From the NCBI GenBank assembly GCA_035943095.1, contig DASZCN010000132.1:1-37728 (forward strand): a DNA stretch of 37,728 bases, in the 5' to 3' direction. Made by a program: the position numbers and the translations under genes. Each line of letters starts with the position of its first letter. The stretch's first letter is position 1. The notes beneath the pieces were generated by a model that did no database searches, had not been told where the DNA came from, and saw only the letters and a list, made by a program, of their open reading frames with translations. Origin of the DNA: AG41 sp035943095. GTDB taxonomy: Bacteria > Gemmatimonadota > Gemmatimonadetes > Gemmatimonadales > GWC2-71-9. Shown piece after piece: positions 16,048 to 24,145 of the stretch.

Positions 16048-17098
16048 GCGGAGCATCGCGTCCCTCGAGGCGCTCGTCGCCCGGTTCGGCGCCGAGCAGT
16101 TTCCCGACCTCGAGCGGCTGCGCCAGGCGGCGGAAAACTTCGAGTTCCGGATCTCCCCCGCCATGGTGGACCTCATCCAATCGCCCGGCGATCCGATCTG
16201 GCGACAGTACGTGCCCGACCTCCAGGAGCTCGAGGTGCGCGACGGCCTGGTGGACTCGCTGGCCGAAGACGCCGACTCGCCGGTTCCCAACATCACGCAC
16301 CGCTATCCCGACCGCGCGCTGTTCCTGGTATCGCCCGTGTGCGCTTCGTATTGCCGCTTCTGCACGCGCCGCCGCAAGGTGGGCGATCCCGAGAAGATCC
16401 GGATGGCGCAGCTCGAGTCGGCCTTCCGCTACCTGGAGGAGCACACCGAAATCCGCGACGTGATCATGTCGGGCGGCGATCCGCTGCTCCTTTCCGACCG
16501 GCGGATCGACGAGCTCTGCAACCGGTTGCGCACCATACCGCACATCGAGGTCATTCGCATCGGGAGCCGCGTCCCGTGCCACCTGCCGGAGCGGATCACG
16601 CCGGAGCTGTGCGCGATTCTGAAGCGCTACCATCCGCTCTACATCAACACGCACTTCAATCATCCCGATGAGCTCACCCCCGCCGCCGTCGGGGCGCTCG
16701 GCCGGCTCGCCGACGCAGGCATCCCGCTCGGCTGCCAGACCGTCCTATTGAAGGGCGTGAACGACGATCCGGAGGTGATGAAGCGGCTGATGCAGCGGCT
16801 CCTCGCCGCGCGGGTGCGGCCCTACTACATCTATATGTGCGACCAGGTGGCGGGCGCGGAGCACTTCCGTACGACGGTCGAGAAGGGCCTTGAGATCATC
16901 CGGGCACTGCGCGGCTGGACGTCGGGCCTGGCGGTGCCGCACTTCGTGATCGACGCGCCGGGGGGCGGGGGCAAGATCCCTCTCGTCCCTGAGTACGTCG
17001 AGTCGATCGAGAACGATCGAGTCGTCCTGCGGAACTACGCGGGCAAGCGGTACGTGTACAAGCAGCCGGCCGCTCCGGAGGGCATTCTCGTCGGCTGA
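16019..17098 (+). CDS. KamA/lysine 2,3-aminomutase-like radical SAM enzyme
   Basis: A 359-residue radical SAM, PLP-dependent aminomutase. The iron-sulphur cluster cysteines are Cys108, Cys112 and Cys115 (CxxxCxxC in CASYCRFCTRRRK). Lys319 in IDAPGGGGKIPL is the PLP lysine. Residues matching the lysine-binding Arg134, Asp293 and Asp330 of the Clostridium enzyme are present as Arg117, Asp275 and Asp312, and the spacing between the last two (37) is the same. It lacks the Cys-rich zinc-binding tail of classical aminomutases and is closer in length to EpmB, but there is no epmA or efp here. The predicted reaction is alpha- to beta-lysine or a close analogue. Its start lies 29 bp inside the acetyltransferase gene. 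Confidence 0.88.
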   Translation: MESWQELLRKRSIASLEALVARFGAEQFPDLERLRQAAENFEFRISPAMVDLIQSPGDPIWRQYVPDLQELEVRDGLVDSLAEDADSPVPNITHRYPDRALFLVSPVCASYCRFCTRRRKVGDPEKIRMAQLESAFRYLEEHTEIRDVIMSGGDPLLLSDRRIDELCNRLRTIPHIEVIRIGSRVPCHLPERITPELCAILKRYHPLYINTHFNHPDELTPAAVGALGRLADAGIPLGCQTVLLKGVNDDPEVMKRLMQRLLAARVRPYYIYMCDQVAGAEHFRTTVEKGLEIIRALRGWTSGLAVPHFVIDAPGGGGKIPLVPEYVESIENDRVVLRNYAGKRYVYKQPAAPEGILVG

Positions 17099-17216
17099 GG
17101 CGCGTCAGCGTTGCGACGCAATGTGAAACGCGAGATGGGCCCCTGTCGCATCCGCGCCCCCTCGTGCCGCAAAAATGCCCTCCCGGACCAGCGCGTGAGC
17201 GCCAGATTACTCCAGT

Positions 17217-19625
17217 GTGGCCGTCGTTTTGCCCATTCTCTCCGCCCTGCTGTCGCTGACCCAGCGACCGGATTCCGCGCACCCGCCGCCGCAATCCGCC
17301 ACGCCGTCGACCATCGCCGAGCGTTACGATCCGGTGCTCGACGAGTTGCGCCACATGACGCCGCTCGCCAATCGGGTCGCCGCCGTGCGCAATCTGACAC
17401 TGCGACGCGACGCGATCGAGTTCCACCTCGAGGATGGCACGCTCTACCTCGCAACGCCGGTCTCGGGTCGGAGCGTCGCCGCGATCTTTGTCGGACACGG
17501 ATCCGTGGGGCTCGCGTGCCCGCTCGCCATCGAGCGACGGGAGCTGCAGCGCACGATCGGCGACTCCATGCGCGACTCGCGCCTCGCGGCCGCGGTGTTC
17601 GTGTTCACCGATTCCACCATGAGCGAACTCGCGCGGCACGTGACCTTCGGAGAGGGGCAATCGGTGAGCGAGGCCACGGGCCCCCTCAACGATGCGGTGG
17701 ACCGCCTGATGGACGGCAGCCGTGTGCTCGAGCCGACGCTCATGGAGGACCTGCTGAACGGCGGTGACAACGGGTTCTTCTATGCCCACATCAAGCGCGA
17801 GCGAGGCGAGGACCTCATGCTCGTCGTCGATCCTGAGGAAGACGAGGGAATCAAGGTGCTGCGCCGGGGCCGGTTGGATGGTCAAAAGGTCCAAATCGTT
17901 TCCCAATTCCGGCGGGCCGACGCCCCGAACGACACTATGACGGCGTCGTCGCCCGCCGATCCGTTCACGCTTACCGCCTACCGCATCGAAGCAACCATCG
18001 CCAAAGGCCTCGGATTCACCGGGACAACCACCGTCCGTCTCACGGCACGACGCGGTGGCGTTCACTGGGTCCAGTTCCACCTCTTCTCAGAGCTCACGGT
18101 GGACTCGGTGCGCGACGAGGCGGGAGGCGCCGCCACCTTCACCCGCCCCAACCACAGCGCACAGGTGTGGGTACGCCTGAACTCGGCGCCCCGCGCCGGC
18201 GACACGGTCGGCGTGCGTATCGCCTATCACGGCGACCTCATCGGGTATACCTCCGTCGCGGAGCGTGTGCTGCACGGTGCGCCGTTGCGCATCCGTGCCA
18301 AGTTGCCGGCCGCCCTCGATCGCTGGTACTACGTCAAGTCCGCCTCGACCTGGTTCCCCCGCTATGGCGATAGACCCGCGAACGTCGACCTCACGTTTCA
18401 TACGCCCAAACAGTACCGCTTCGCCAGCATCGGCCGGCTCGTAGAGGCACGCGTGGACGGCGACGTGGAGACGACGCATTGGGTCACCGTGCGACCTGCA
18501 GACCAGGTGTGCTTCAGCCTCGGCGACTTCGACGAGTTCAAGATCACGGATCCCCGGATCCCGCCGGTGACCGTTCACACGAACGGTCAGGCGCATCGGC
18601 AGATCGACAGGCTTTTTCTGGCGCTGCGAGATCAGGTGGGCGTCTCGGACGCTTTCGTCTCGAAGTTTCTCTCGCAACCTGCGCCGGAGCAGGACGTGGG
18701 GGCCGACATCGCGAACAGTCTTTCGTTCTTCACGCGCGTGTATGGTCCACCCCTGTTCGACCGGTACTACGCTGCGGAGATCCCGTTCGACTACGGGGAG
18801 GCCTTCCCGGGCCTCATCTATCTATCGGTGTGGACGTTCCAGGCGGTGGGGGACAGCGGCAACGAGGAAATCTTCCGCTCCCATGAGATGGCGCATCAAT
18901 GGTGGGGCATCGGCGTCGAGCCGGCCGGATACCGGGATGCGTGGCTGTCGGAGGGATTCGCCGAGTTCTCGGGCCTGTGGTATATGCAACTCATCCTCAA
19001 GGATAACGAGAAGCTCTTCAAGCACCTCGAACGCTGGCGCCGGGAGATCCACGCCCGGCGCAACGACGCACCGCCGATCGGGATCGGATGGCGTGCGGAG
19101 CAGCTGAATAACCGGGACTACACCCTCATGACCTATCACAAGGGGGCATGGGTCCTCCACATGCTTCGCAACCTCATGATCAACCTTCGAACGATGGACG
19201 AAGACACCTTCATCGCCACGATGCGGGATTTCTATCGGCGGTATCGCGGCCGGCGGGCCTCGACGCGCGACTTCCAGAAGGTGGTGGAGCAGCATCTCGG
19301 CGTCGATATGAGCTGGTTCTTCGACGAGTGGGTGGAGGGCACTGCCATTCCGACCTATGTCGTCGCCTGGCACACCGAGCCCGCGCAAGACGGCCATTAC
19401 ACCCTGCGGCTGCGTGTTCGGCAGGAGGACGTGCCCGACCAATTCACGATGCCGGTTCCGCTGAAGATCGGGTTCGCCGATACCACGTTACACGCGTTCG
19501 TGCGGGTGAACGTGACCGGCTCGGTGACCGAGACGGCACTGGATCTGCCGGCCGAGCCGAAGCGGCTAGAACTCAACCCGTTCCAATCGGTGCTGGCCCA
19601 GGTCAAGGAAGAGTCGTGGGAGTAG
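17217..19625 (+). CDS. M1-family zinc metallopeptidase, exported
   Basis: An 802-residue protein with a short hydrophobic N terminus (AVVLPILSALLSL) likely to act as signal or anchor. Residues up to about 240 are an N-terminal region without known motif. The rest follows the aminopeptidase N fold: YVKSASTWFPRYGDRP in the beta domain, then the zinc site HEMAH (His556, Glu557, His560) with Glu579 in WLSEGFAEF 18 residues later, and TYHKGAWVLHMLR. The classical GAMEN loop is not seen; FPGLIYLS occupies the position, so exopeptidase specificity may differ. The start is GTG at 17217, after a 118-bp spacer. The stop is 2 bp from the converging gene's stop. Confidence 0.87.
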   Translation: MAVVLPILSALLSLTQRPDSAHPPPQSATPSTIAERYDPVLDELRHMTPLANRVAAVRNLTLRRDAIEFHLEDGTLYLATPVSGRSVAAIFVGHGSVGLACPLAIERRELQRTIGDSMRDSRLAAAVFVFTDSTMSELARHVTFGEGQSVSEATGPLNDAVDRLMDGSRVLEPTLMEDLLNGGDNGFFYAHIKRERGEDLMLVVDPEEDEGIKVLRRGRLDGQKVQIVSQFRRADAPNDTMTASSPADPFTLTAYRIEATIAKGLGFTGTTTVRLTARRGGVHWVQFHLFSELTVDSVRDEAGGAATFTRPNHSAQVWVRLNSAPRAGDTVGVRIAYHGDLIGYTSVAERVLHGAPLRIRAKLPAALDRWYYVKSASTWFPRYGDRPANVDLTFHTPKQYRFASIGRLVEARVDGDVETTHWVTVRPADQVCFSLGDFDEFKITDPRIPPVTVHTNGQAHRQIDRLFLALRDQVGVSDAFVSKFLSQPAPEQDVGADIANSLSFFTRVYGPPLFDRYYAAEIPFDYGEAFPGLIYLSVWTFQAVGDSGNEEIFRSHEMAHQWWGIGVEPAGYRDAWLSEGFAEFSGLWYMQLILKDNEKLFKHLERWRREIHARRNDAPPIGIGWRAEQLNNRDYTLMTYHKGAWVLHMLRNLMINLRTMDEDTFIATMRDFYRRYRGRRASTRDFQKVVEQHLGVDMSWFFDEWVEGTAIPTYVVAWHTEPAQDGHYTLRLRVRQEDVPDQFTMPVPLKIGFADTTLHAFVRVNVTGSVTETALDLPAEPKRLELNPFQSVLAQVKEESWE

Positions 19626-19627
19626 CC

Positions 19628-20611
19628 CTACGGTAGCTGCCAGATCTCCACGCGGTTCCCGCCGAAGATCGGAACCAGCACCCGTTTCCGCTTCGCATCG
19701 TAGCCGATGTCAGCCGGACTCGGCACGCCGGTGATGATCTTCACCTCCTGCCCGGTCTCGTAACTCGACACCGTCGAGTCCGCCCAGCTCGAGACGAGGA
19801 GCCTGCTTCCGGCGATCTCGACTCCGTCGAACCCGCCGGGACCCTTCGCGATCACGCTCGGCGCCTTCTCACCCGGTTTCCAGGCGAGCACCGATCGCCC
19901 CCCGAATTGGACCACGATGAACCGCTTGCCGACCGAATCCAGCGTGATCCCGTTGGGCCGACCCAGCGTGTCGCCGCGCACCGCGACCGTCACCTGCCGG
20001 TCGGGTCCGATCCGGAAGATGCGATCCGGGCCGGGATGCAGCACGTTGCCCACATCGTCGAATCGGATGCCCGTGTCCGTGATGTAGAGCGCGCCGGTCG
20101 GCGCGACCGCGATGTCGTTCAAGAACACCGCGCCCAGACTCGCGAGGCTCACGCTGTCCCTCGGCGCGCCCGTCTTCGCGTCGAAGGCGCGCACCACGTC
20201 GATATCGGCCACCCAGAGGGTGTCGCCCCGGAGCGCCAACCCTTTCGGGGCGTTCAGCGTGACGCCGTTGTGCGCGCCCTCGACGAATTTGAGGTTCTCG
20301 ATCGCGCCGTCGGGCCGCACGCGGCTGATGAAGCCGTTGTTGTCCTTCGCCAACGGACCGCCATTCACGTTGGAAACGAAGTAGACGTCCTGGGCCGAGT
20401 CGTACTTGACCGACTCCGGCGTGAGGAATCCTTCCACCACGGCCACCTTCGTGGCGGCGGGCGTCGGCGCGGGGGACGGGGGCGGTGGTGGCGCCGATGC
20501 GAGGGCCTTCATCGCGGTGTCCGTCGCGGTCGACTGCTCACCTGACTTTCTTTCCACCGGCTGGCACGCAGCGATGGTGGCGAGTACGGTGCAGAGGACG
20601 GTCCCTCTCAT
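19628..20611 (-). CDS. SMP-30/gluconolactonase-like beta-propeller lipoprotein
   Basis: A 327-residue lipoprotein with signal MRGTVLCTVLATIAACQPV (lipobox IAAC, lipid Cys16) and a Pro/Ala-rich linker around residues 38-55. The mature part has repeated propeller blades: FLTPESVKYDSAQDVYFVSN, LNAPKGLALRGDTLWVADID, LNDIAVAPTGALYITDTG, GRPNGITLDSVGKRFIVVQF and PADIGYDAKRKRVLVPIFGG. This NHL/SMP-30-like pattern binds ligands or hydrolyses lactones, but I cannot identify catalytic metal ligands with confidence. The ATG overlaps the stop of the SRPBCC gene (ATGA), so it is the last gene of a minus-strand operon. Confidence 0.82.
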   Translation of the reverse strand: MRGTVLCTVLATIAACQPVERKSGEQSTATDTAMKALASAPPPPPSPAPTPAATKVAVVEGFLTPESVKYDSAQDVYFVSNVNGGPLAKDNNGFISRVRPDGAIENLKFVEGAHNGVTLNAPKGLALRGDTLWVADIDVVRAFDAKTGAPRDSVSLASLGAVFLNDIAVAPTGALYITDTGIRFDDVGNVLHPGPDRIFRIGPDRQVTVAVRGDTLGRPNGITLDSVGKRFIVVQFGGRSVLAWKPGEKAPSVIAKGPGGFDGVEIAGSRLLVSSWADSTVSSYETGQEVKIITGVPSPADIGYDAKRKRVLVPIFGGNRVEIWQLP

Positions 20612-21993
20612 GGGTGATCTGCCTCCTCAGCCAGTGCTTTGATGTGCCGGAGCACCCGCGCATGGATCGCCCCGACGATCGAGCCCGCGGGAATCGTCCA
20701 GTAGCTCTGCGGGAACAGCTCCACCACGTACCGCGGCCGCCCTTCCAGTCGCGTGCGACCGCCCGGCAACGGAACCAGCCGGAACGCCCCGTGGGTCGCT
20801 CGGAAGTACCCGTCGAGGTGCGGAGGGTTCACTTGCCGATAGGGGCTCAACTCCCGCATGGGGGGCGCCTGCGCAGCGATGTCGAATTCGAGCCGTCGAT
20901 TCTCCTCCCACACGGTGACCGGCTCCACGAAGCTGCCCGTCGTGAAGTCGCAGTAACGGGTCGCTCCGACGCCCGTCCCGTCGATGCGGGCACCGGTCGG
21001 CGCCGCCACGCCCGCCCGGAACAGCCACTCCCGGGGCGGTGGGAGCTGCGGGAACGTCACGACGTGCCGCCACACCGCGGCCGGGGGCGCGTCGATCTCG
21101 ACGACCGTGATCACTTCGTGCAGCGGAGCGCGTTGCGGTGGGCTCGCGAGCACTATGAGCGGCGTGACGAGCGCGACGGTGCCGGCACCGAGGGCCGGCT
21201 CCGCCCGGTGCAGCGCCACCGCCCGGCCCAGCACCGCTCCCGGTACCGCGAACAACGCCGCCAGTGGGAACGCCAGTGCGAGACAGACCGCTCCTTCCAG
21301 AGCGAACAGCAGCATCGCGGCCGCGACGATCCCCACGCCAAGGAACGCGACCTGCATCGTCTCGCGCATGCTCTGTTGGCGACGCGCGTTGAAAACGTAG
21401 GCGCTGATGTACCCGATGGTGAAAGGCGTGCCCAGGAACAGCCCGGCCGAATAGAGGCGCCGCACGTACACGCCGATCACCACCGTCGGAATCGTAATGG
21501 CGAGCGACGCGGCAACGCCCAGGAGCCCGGCACTGAGGCGGGAGTCGATCGGCCCAACCGGCCCCGGACCGGCCGACCCCGCGGGCCGGGGCTGTGACGG
21601 CAGTGCGGCGAGCAACAACATCACCGCGTAGTTGAGGTAGGGCACGAAGAAAAGAAGAGCCAACCACGGCGAGCGTCCGGCGTCCACGGCGCGCCGCAAG
21701 GTCATGCTCACGCCGATCCACACGAATGGGAGCGTCCACACGACCAGCGCCGGCGCGAGCCACGCCGGGCCGTCCCGCAGCAGCCGCTCCCGGAGCGACC
21801 ACACCGGGTTCGCGTAGTCGAGCGGCGTCCACCCGCGGCCGGCGAGCACCCACACGGCCGCCGCGTCCACCGCGTACTTGACCAGCATCAGCCCGGCGCC
21901 GTGCAGCAGGTACGTGCGCCGGTCGACTGGATCCTGCCAGGAGAACCAGAGGCGCAGCCAGCGCCCCGCCCGCCCCCCCGGCCCCCCCCTCAA
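20608..21993 (-). CDS. Multi-pass membrane protein with C-terminal SRPBCC domain
   Basis: A 461-residue protein. The first two thirds hold about eight hydrophobic segments (for example LVKYAVDAAAVWVLAG, SPWLALLFFVPYLNYAVMLLLAAL and SLAITIPTVVIGVYV). From about residue 295 there is a START/SRPBCC-like domain: HEVITVVEIDAPPAAVWRHV, TRYCDFTTGSFVEPVTVWEE, GAFRLVPLPGGRTRLEGR and a long C-terminal helix, a fold that binds hydrophobic ligands. The TTG start at 21993 overlaps the EF-G stop as TTGA; a longer frame to 22263 overlaps EF-G. The codons right after the start are G-run rich. The fusion suggests ligand handling at the membrane; no enzyme activity is evident. Confidence 0.74.
   Translation of the reverse strand: MRGGPGGRAGRWLRLWFSWQDPVDRRTYLLHGAGLMLVKYAVDAAAVWVLAGRGWTPLDYANPVWSLRERLLRDGPAWLAPALVVWTLPFVWIGVSMTLRRAVDAGRSPWLALLFFVPYLNYAVMLLLAALPSQPRPAGSAGPGPVGPIDSRLSAGLLGVAASLAITIPTVVIGVYVRRLYSAGLFLGTPFTIGYISAYVFNARRQQSMRETMQVAFLGVGIVAAAMLLFALEGAVCLALAFPLAALFAVPGAVLGRAVALHRAEPALGAGTVALVTPLIVLASPPQRAPLHEVITVVEIDAPPAAVWRHVVTFPQLPPPREWLFRAGVAAPTGARIDGTGVGATRYCDFTTGSFVEPVTVWEENRRLEFDIAAQAPPMRELSPYRQVNPPHLDGYFRATHGAFRLVPLPGGRTRLEGRPRYVVELFPQSYWTIPAGSIVGAIHARVLRHIKALAEEADHP
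21973..21989. repeat. Poly-C tracts at the EF-G/SRPBCC junction
   Basis: A run of seven C (21973-21979), GG, and a run of eight C (21982-21989) lie in the first codons of the SRPBCC gene, read as G runs on the coding strand. Such tracts are prone to slippage, in the cell or in sequencing, and a change here would alter the SRPBCC frame. Confidence 0.7.
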
Positions 21994-24086
21994 GCCTTCG
22001 CCTCCCCCAGTTCCTTCTTTCGCACTTCCACGACCTTGTGCGCCGCGTCCGGTGGCACTTCCTGGTACACGTGGAACTTCTGGCGGTAGGTGCCGCGCCC
22101 GTGGGTAAGCGAGTGCAGCGCCGTCGCGTACCGGTCGAGCTCCGCCTCGGGTACGAGCGCCCGCACCTTGGTCAGACGACCGTCTTTCTCCGTGCCGAGA
22201 ATCTGGCCGCGCCGCGATGAGAGGTCGCCCATCACCGCACCCTGATATTCGTCGGGCGTCCACACCTCGAGCTCGAGGATCGGCTCGAGCAGGACCGGCC
22301 GGCAGTTGGGGCTCACGTTCCGGAAGGCGAGAATGCCCGCCATCTTGAACGACATTTCATTCGAGTCCACGTCGTGATAGGAGCCGTCGTACAGCTCCGC
22401 CTTGAAGTCCACCACGGGGTATCCCGCCACCGGCCCTCGCGCCGCCGCTTCCTGGATGCCTCGCTCCACGGCCGGGATATACTGCCGTGGAATCACTCCG
22501 CCCACGATCTCGTCCAGGAACTGGAAGCCCGAGCCGCGGGGCAGCGGTGCGATCCGGATCCAGCAGTCGCCGTACTGGCCCCGTCCGCCGGTTTGTTTCT
22601 TGTGCTTCCCCTGTCCTTCGCCCTTGCCCTTGAATGTCTCGCGGTACGCGATCTTCGGCTTGCCGATCTGGGCGTGCACCCCGAACTTGCGCGCTAACCG
22701 CCCGACGATGATCTCGAGGTGACGCTCCCCGAGCCCGCGGATGAGCGTCTGTCCCAGCTCCCCGTTGTACTCGTGCTGAAACGTGGGATCCTCTTCGTGC
22801 AGTTTGTGCAACCCGTTCGAGAGCTTCTCCTCCTCGCCGCGCTGCTTCACCTCGATCGCCTCGGTGATCACCGGCTCGGGGAACGGGATCTTGGGGAGCA
22901 CGATGGCGTGGTCCTTGGTCGAGAGCGTGTCGTTGGTGTGCGTGTCCCGCAGCTTCGCGACGACGCCGATGTCCCCCGCGTGCAGCTCGGGAATCTCGAT
23001 CCGCTCTTTTCCCACCGTCACGCAGAGATGGTTCAGCTTCTCGACCGCCTCTCGCGGCGCGTTATACACGTCCTGGCCGTTCCTCACCGCACCGGAATAG
23101 ACCCGGAACAGCGTCACGTCGCCCACGTGCGGCTCCGAGATCGTCTTGAACACCTGCGCCACGTATGGCCCGCCGTCCTCCGCTTTCAAGGTCAGCCGCT
23201 CGGCGCTCCCCCACCGTTGGGCCTCGACGGGCGGCTGATCGGTCGGCGCGGGCACGAGCTCGACCAGCTTGGAGAGCAGCGCCCGCACGCCGAACGTCAG
23301 CTCGGCGGCGCCGCAGAAGAGCGGGAAGATCTCACCTTTCAACATCCCCGTCTTCATCGCGGCGATCGCCTCGTCCCGCCCGATCTCTTCGCCGCCGAGG
23401 TAGCGCTCGAGCAGCGTGTCGTCCGTCTCCGCGATGCGCTCGATCAGCTCCTTCGAGTAGCGTTCGAAACGGTCCTGATACTCAGCCGGCACGTCGACTT
23501 CTTCATACTCGCCGGCCTTCGTGCCCTTCTTGTATAGGTGGCACTTCTTCGAGAACAGGTTGATGATCCCGTGGAACTGGGGGCCTTCGCCCACCGGGAT
23601 CTCCACCGGGATCACCTTGGGTGTGAGTCGCTCTTTGATCTGCTCGTACACCTTCTCGAAGTTCGCGTGCTCCTTGTCCATCAGCGACACGAAAAACAAC
23701 CGGGGGATGCCCCGCTTCTCGGCGTAGTCCCATACTTTTTCCGTGCCGACTTCCACACCGCCGGTGGCGGAGACGACGACCACCGCGCCGTCGGCCGCGC
23801 ACACCCCGGCGAGCGCCTCGCCGGTGAAGTCCAGGTAGCCGGGTGTATCGATCAGGTTGAGCTTGACGTCCATCCATTCGGCGACGGCGAGAGCCAGGTT
23901 GATGGAGTACTTGCGTTCGATCTCGTCGGGGGTGTAATCGGTGAGGGCCGTGCCGTCCTTCACGGAGCCGTGGCGTTTGCTCGTGCCGGCCACGAACGCG
24001 AGGGCATCGACCAAGGAGGTCTTCCCGCTCGCGCCGTGGCCGACGACCGCCACGTTGCGGATCTCGCCTGTCTTGTACACGCGCAT
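21990..24086 (-). CDS. EF-G-like translational GTPase (second EF-G type)
   Basis: A 698-residue GTPase of EF-G length and domain order: GTPase domain with P loop GHGASGKTS (16-24) and DTPG (80-83), domain II near 320-400, and domain IV/V with KKQTGGRGQYGD and YDGSYHDVDSNEMSFK. It departs from housekeeping EF-G. Switch I reads DYTPDEIERKYSINLAL instead of the classical RGITI. The guanine-specificity motif NKxD is SLMD at 134-137. These features match the paralogue group often named EF-G2, which is not the main translocase. A frame continuing to 25388 only runs through the MFS gene. The start has AGGAG 12 nt upstream. It is 59 bp behind the MFS gene and coupled to SRPBCC by TTGA. Confidence 0.88.
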   Translation of the reverse strand: MRVYKTGEIRNVAVVGHGASGKTSLVDALAFVAGTSKRHGSVKDGTALTDYTPDEIERKYSINLALAVAEWMDVKLNLIDTPGYLDFTGEALAGVCAADGAVVVVSATGGVEVGTEKVWDYAEKRGIPRLFFVSLMDKEHANFEKVYEQIKERLTPKVIPVEIPVGEGPQFHGIINLFSKKCHLYKKGTKAGEYEEVDVPAEYQDRFERYSKELIERIAETDDTLLERYLGGEEIGRDEAIAAMKTGMLKGEIFPLFCGAAELTFGVRALLSKLVELVPAPTDQPPVEAQRWGSAERLTLKAEDGGPYVAQVFKTISEPHVGDVTLFRVYSGAVRNGQDVYNAPREAVEKLNHLCVTVGKERIEIPELHAGDIGVVAKLRDTHTNDTLSTKDHAIVLPKIPFPEPVITEAIEVKQRGEEEKLSNGLHKLHEEDPTFQHEYNGELGQTLIRGLGERHLEIIVGRLARKFGVHAQIGKPKIAYRETFKGKGEGQGKHKKQTGGRGQYGDCWIRIAPLPRGSGFQFLDEIVGGVIPRQYIPAVERGIQEAAARGPVAGYPVVDFKAELYDGSYHDVDSNEMSFKMAGILAFRNVSPNCRPVLLEPILELEVWTPDEYQGAVMGDLSSRRGQILGTEKDGRLTKVRALVPEAELDRYATALHSLTHGRGTYRQKFHVYQEVPPDAAHKVVEVRKKELGEAKA

Positions 24087-24145
24087 AGGCGCATGCAGCT
24101 CCTGCTGGGGGTGCGGAGAATATGAGGCGGAAAACAGGGGGTAGG

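Noticed and set aside
17099..17216. Promoter or terminator between the aminomutase and M1 peptidase genes
   Set aside because: A small GCGTC/GACGC stem is visible but there is no T run and no convincing -35/-10 pair.
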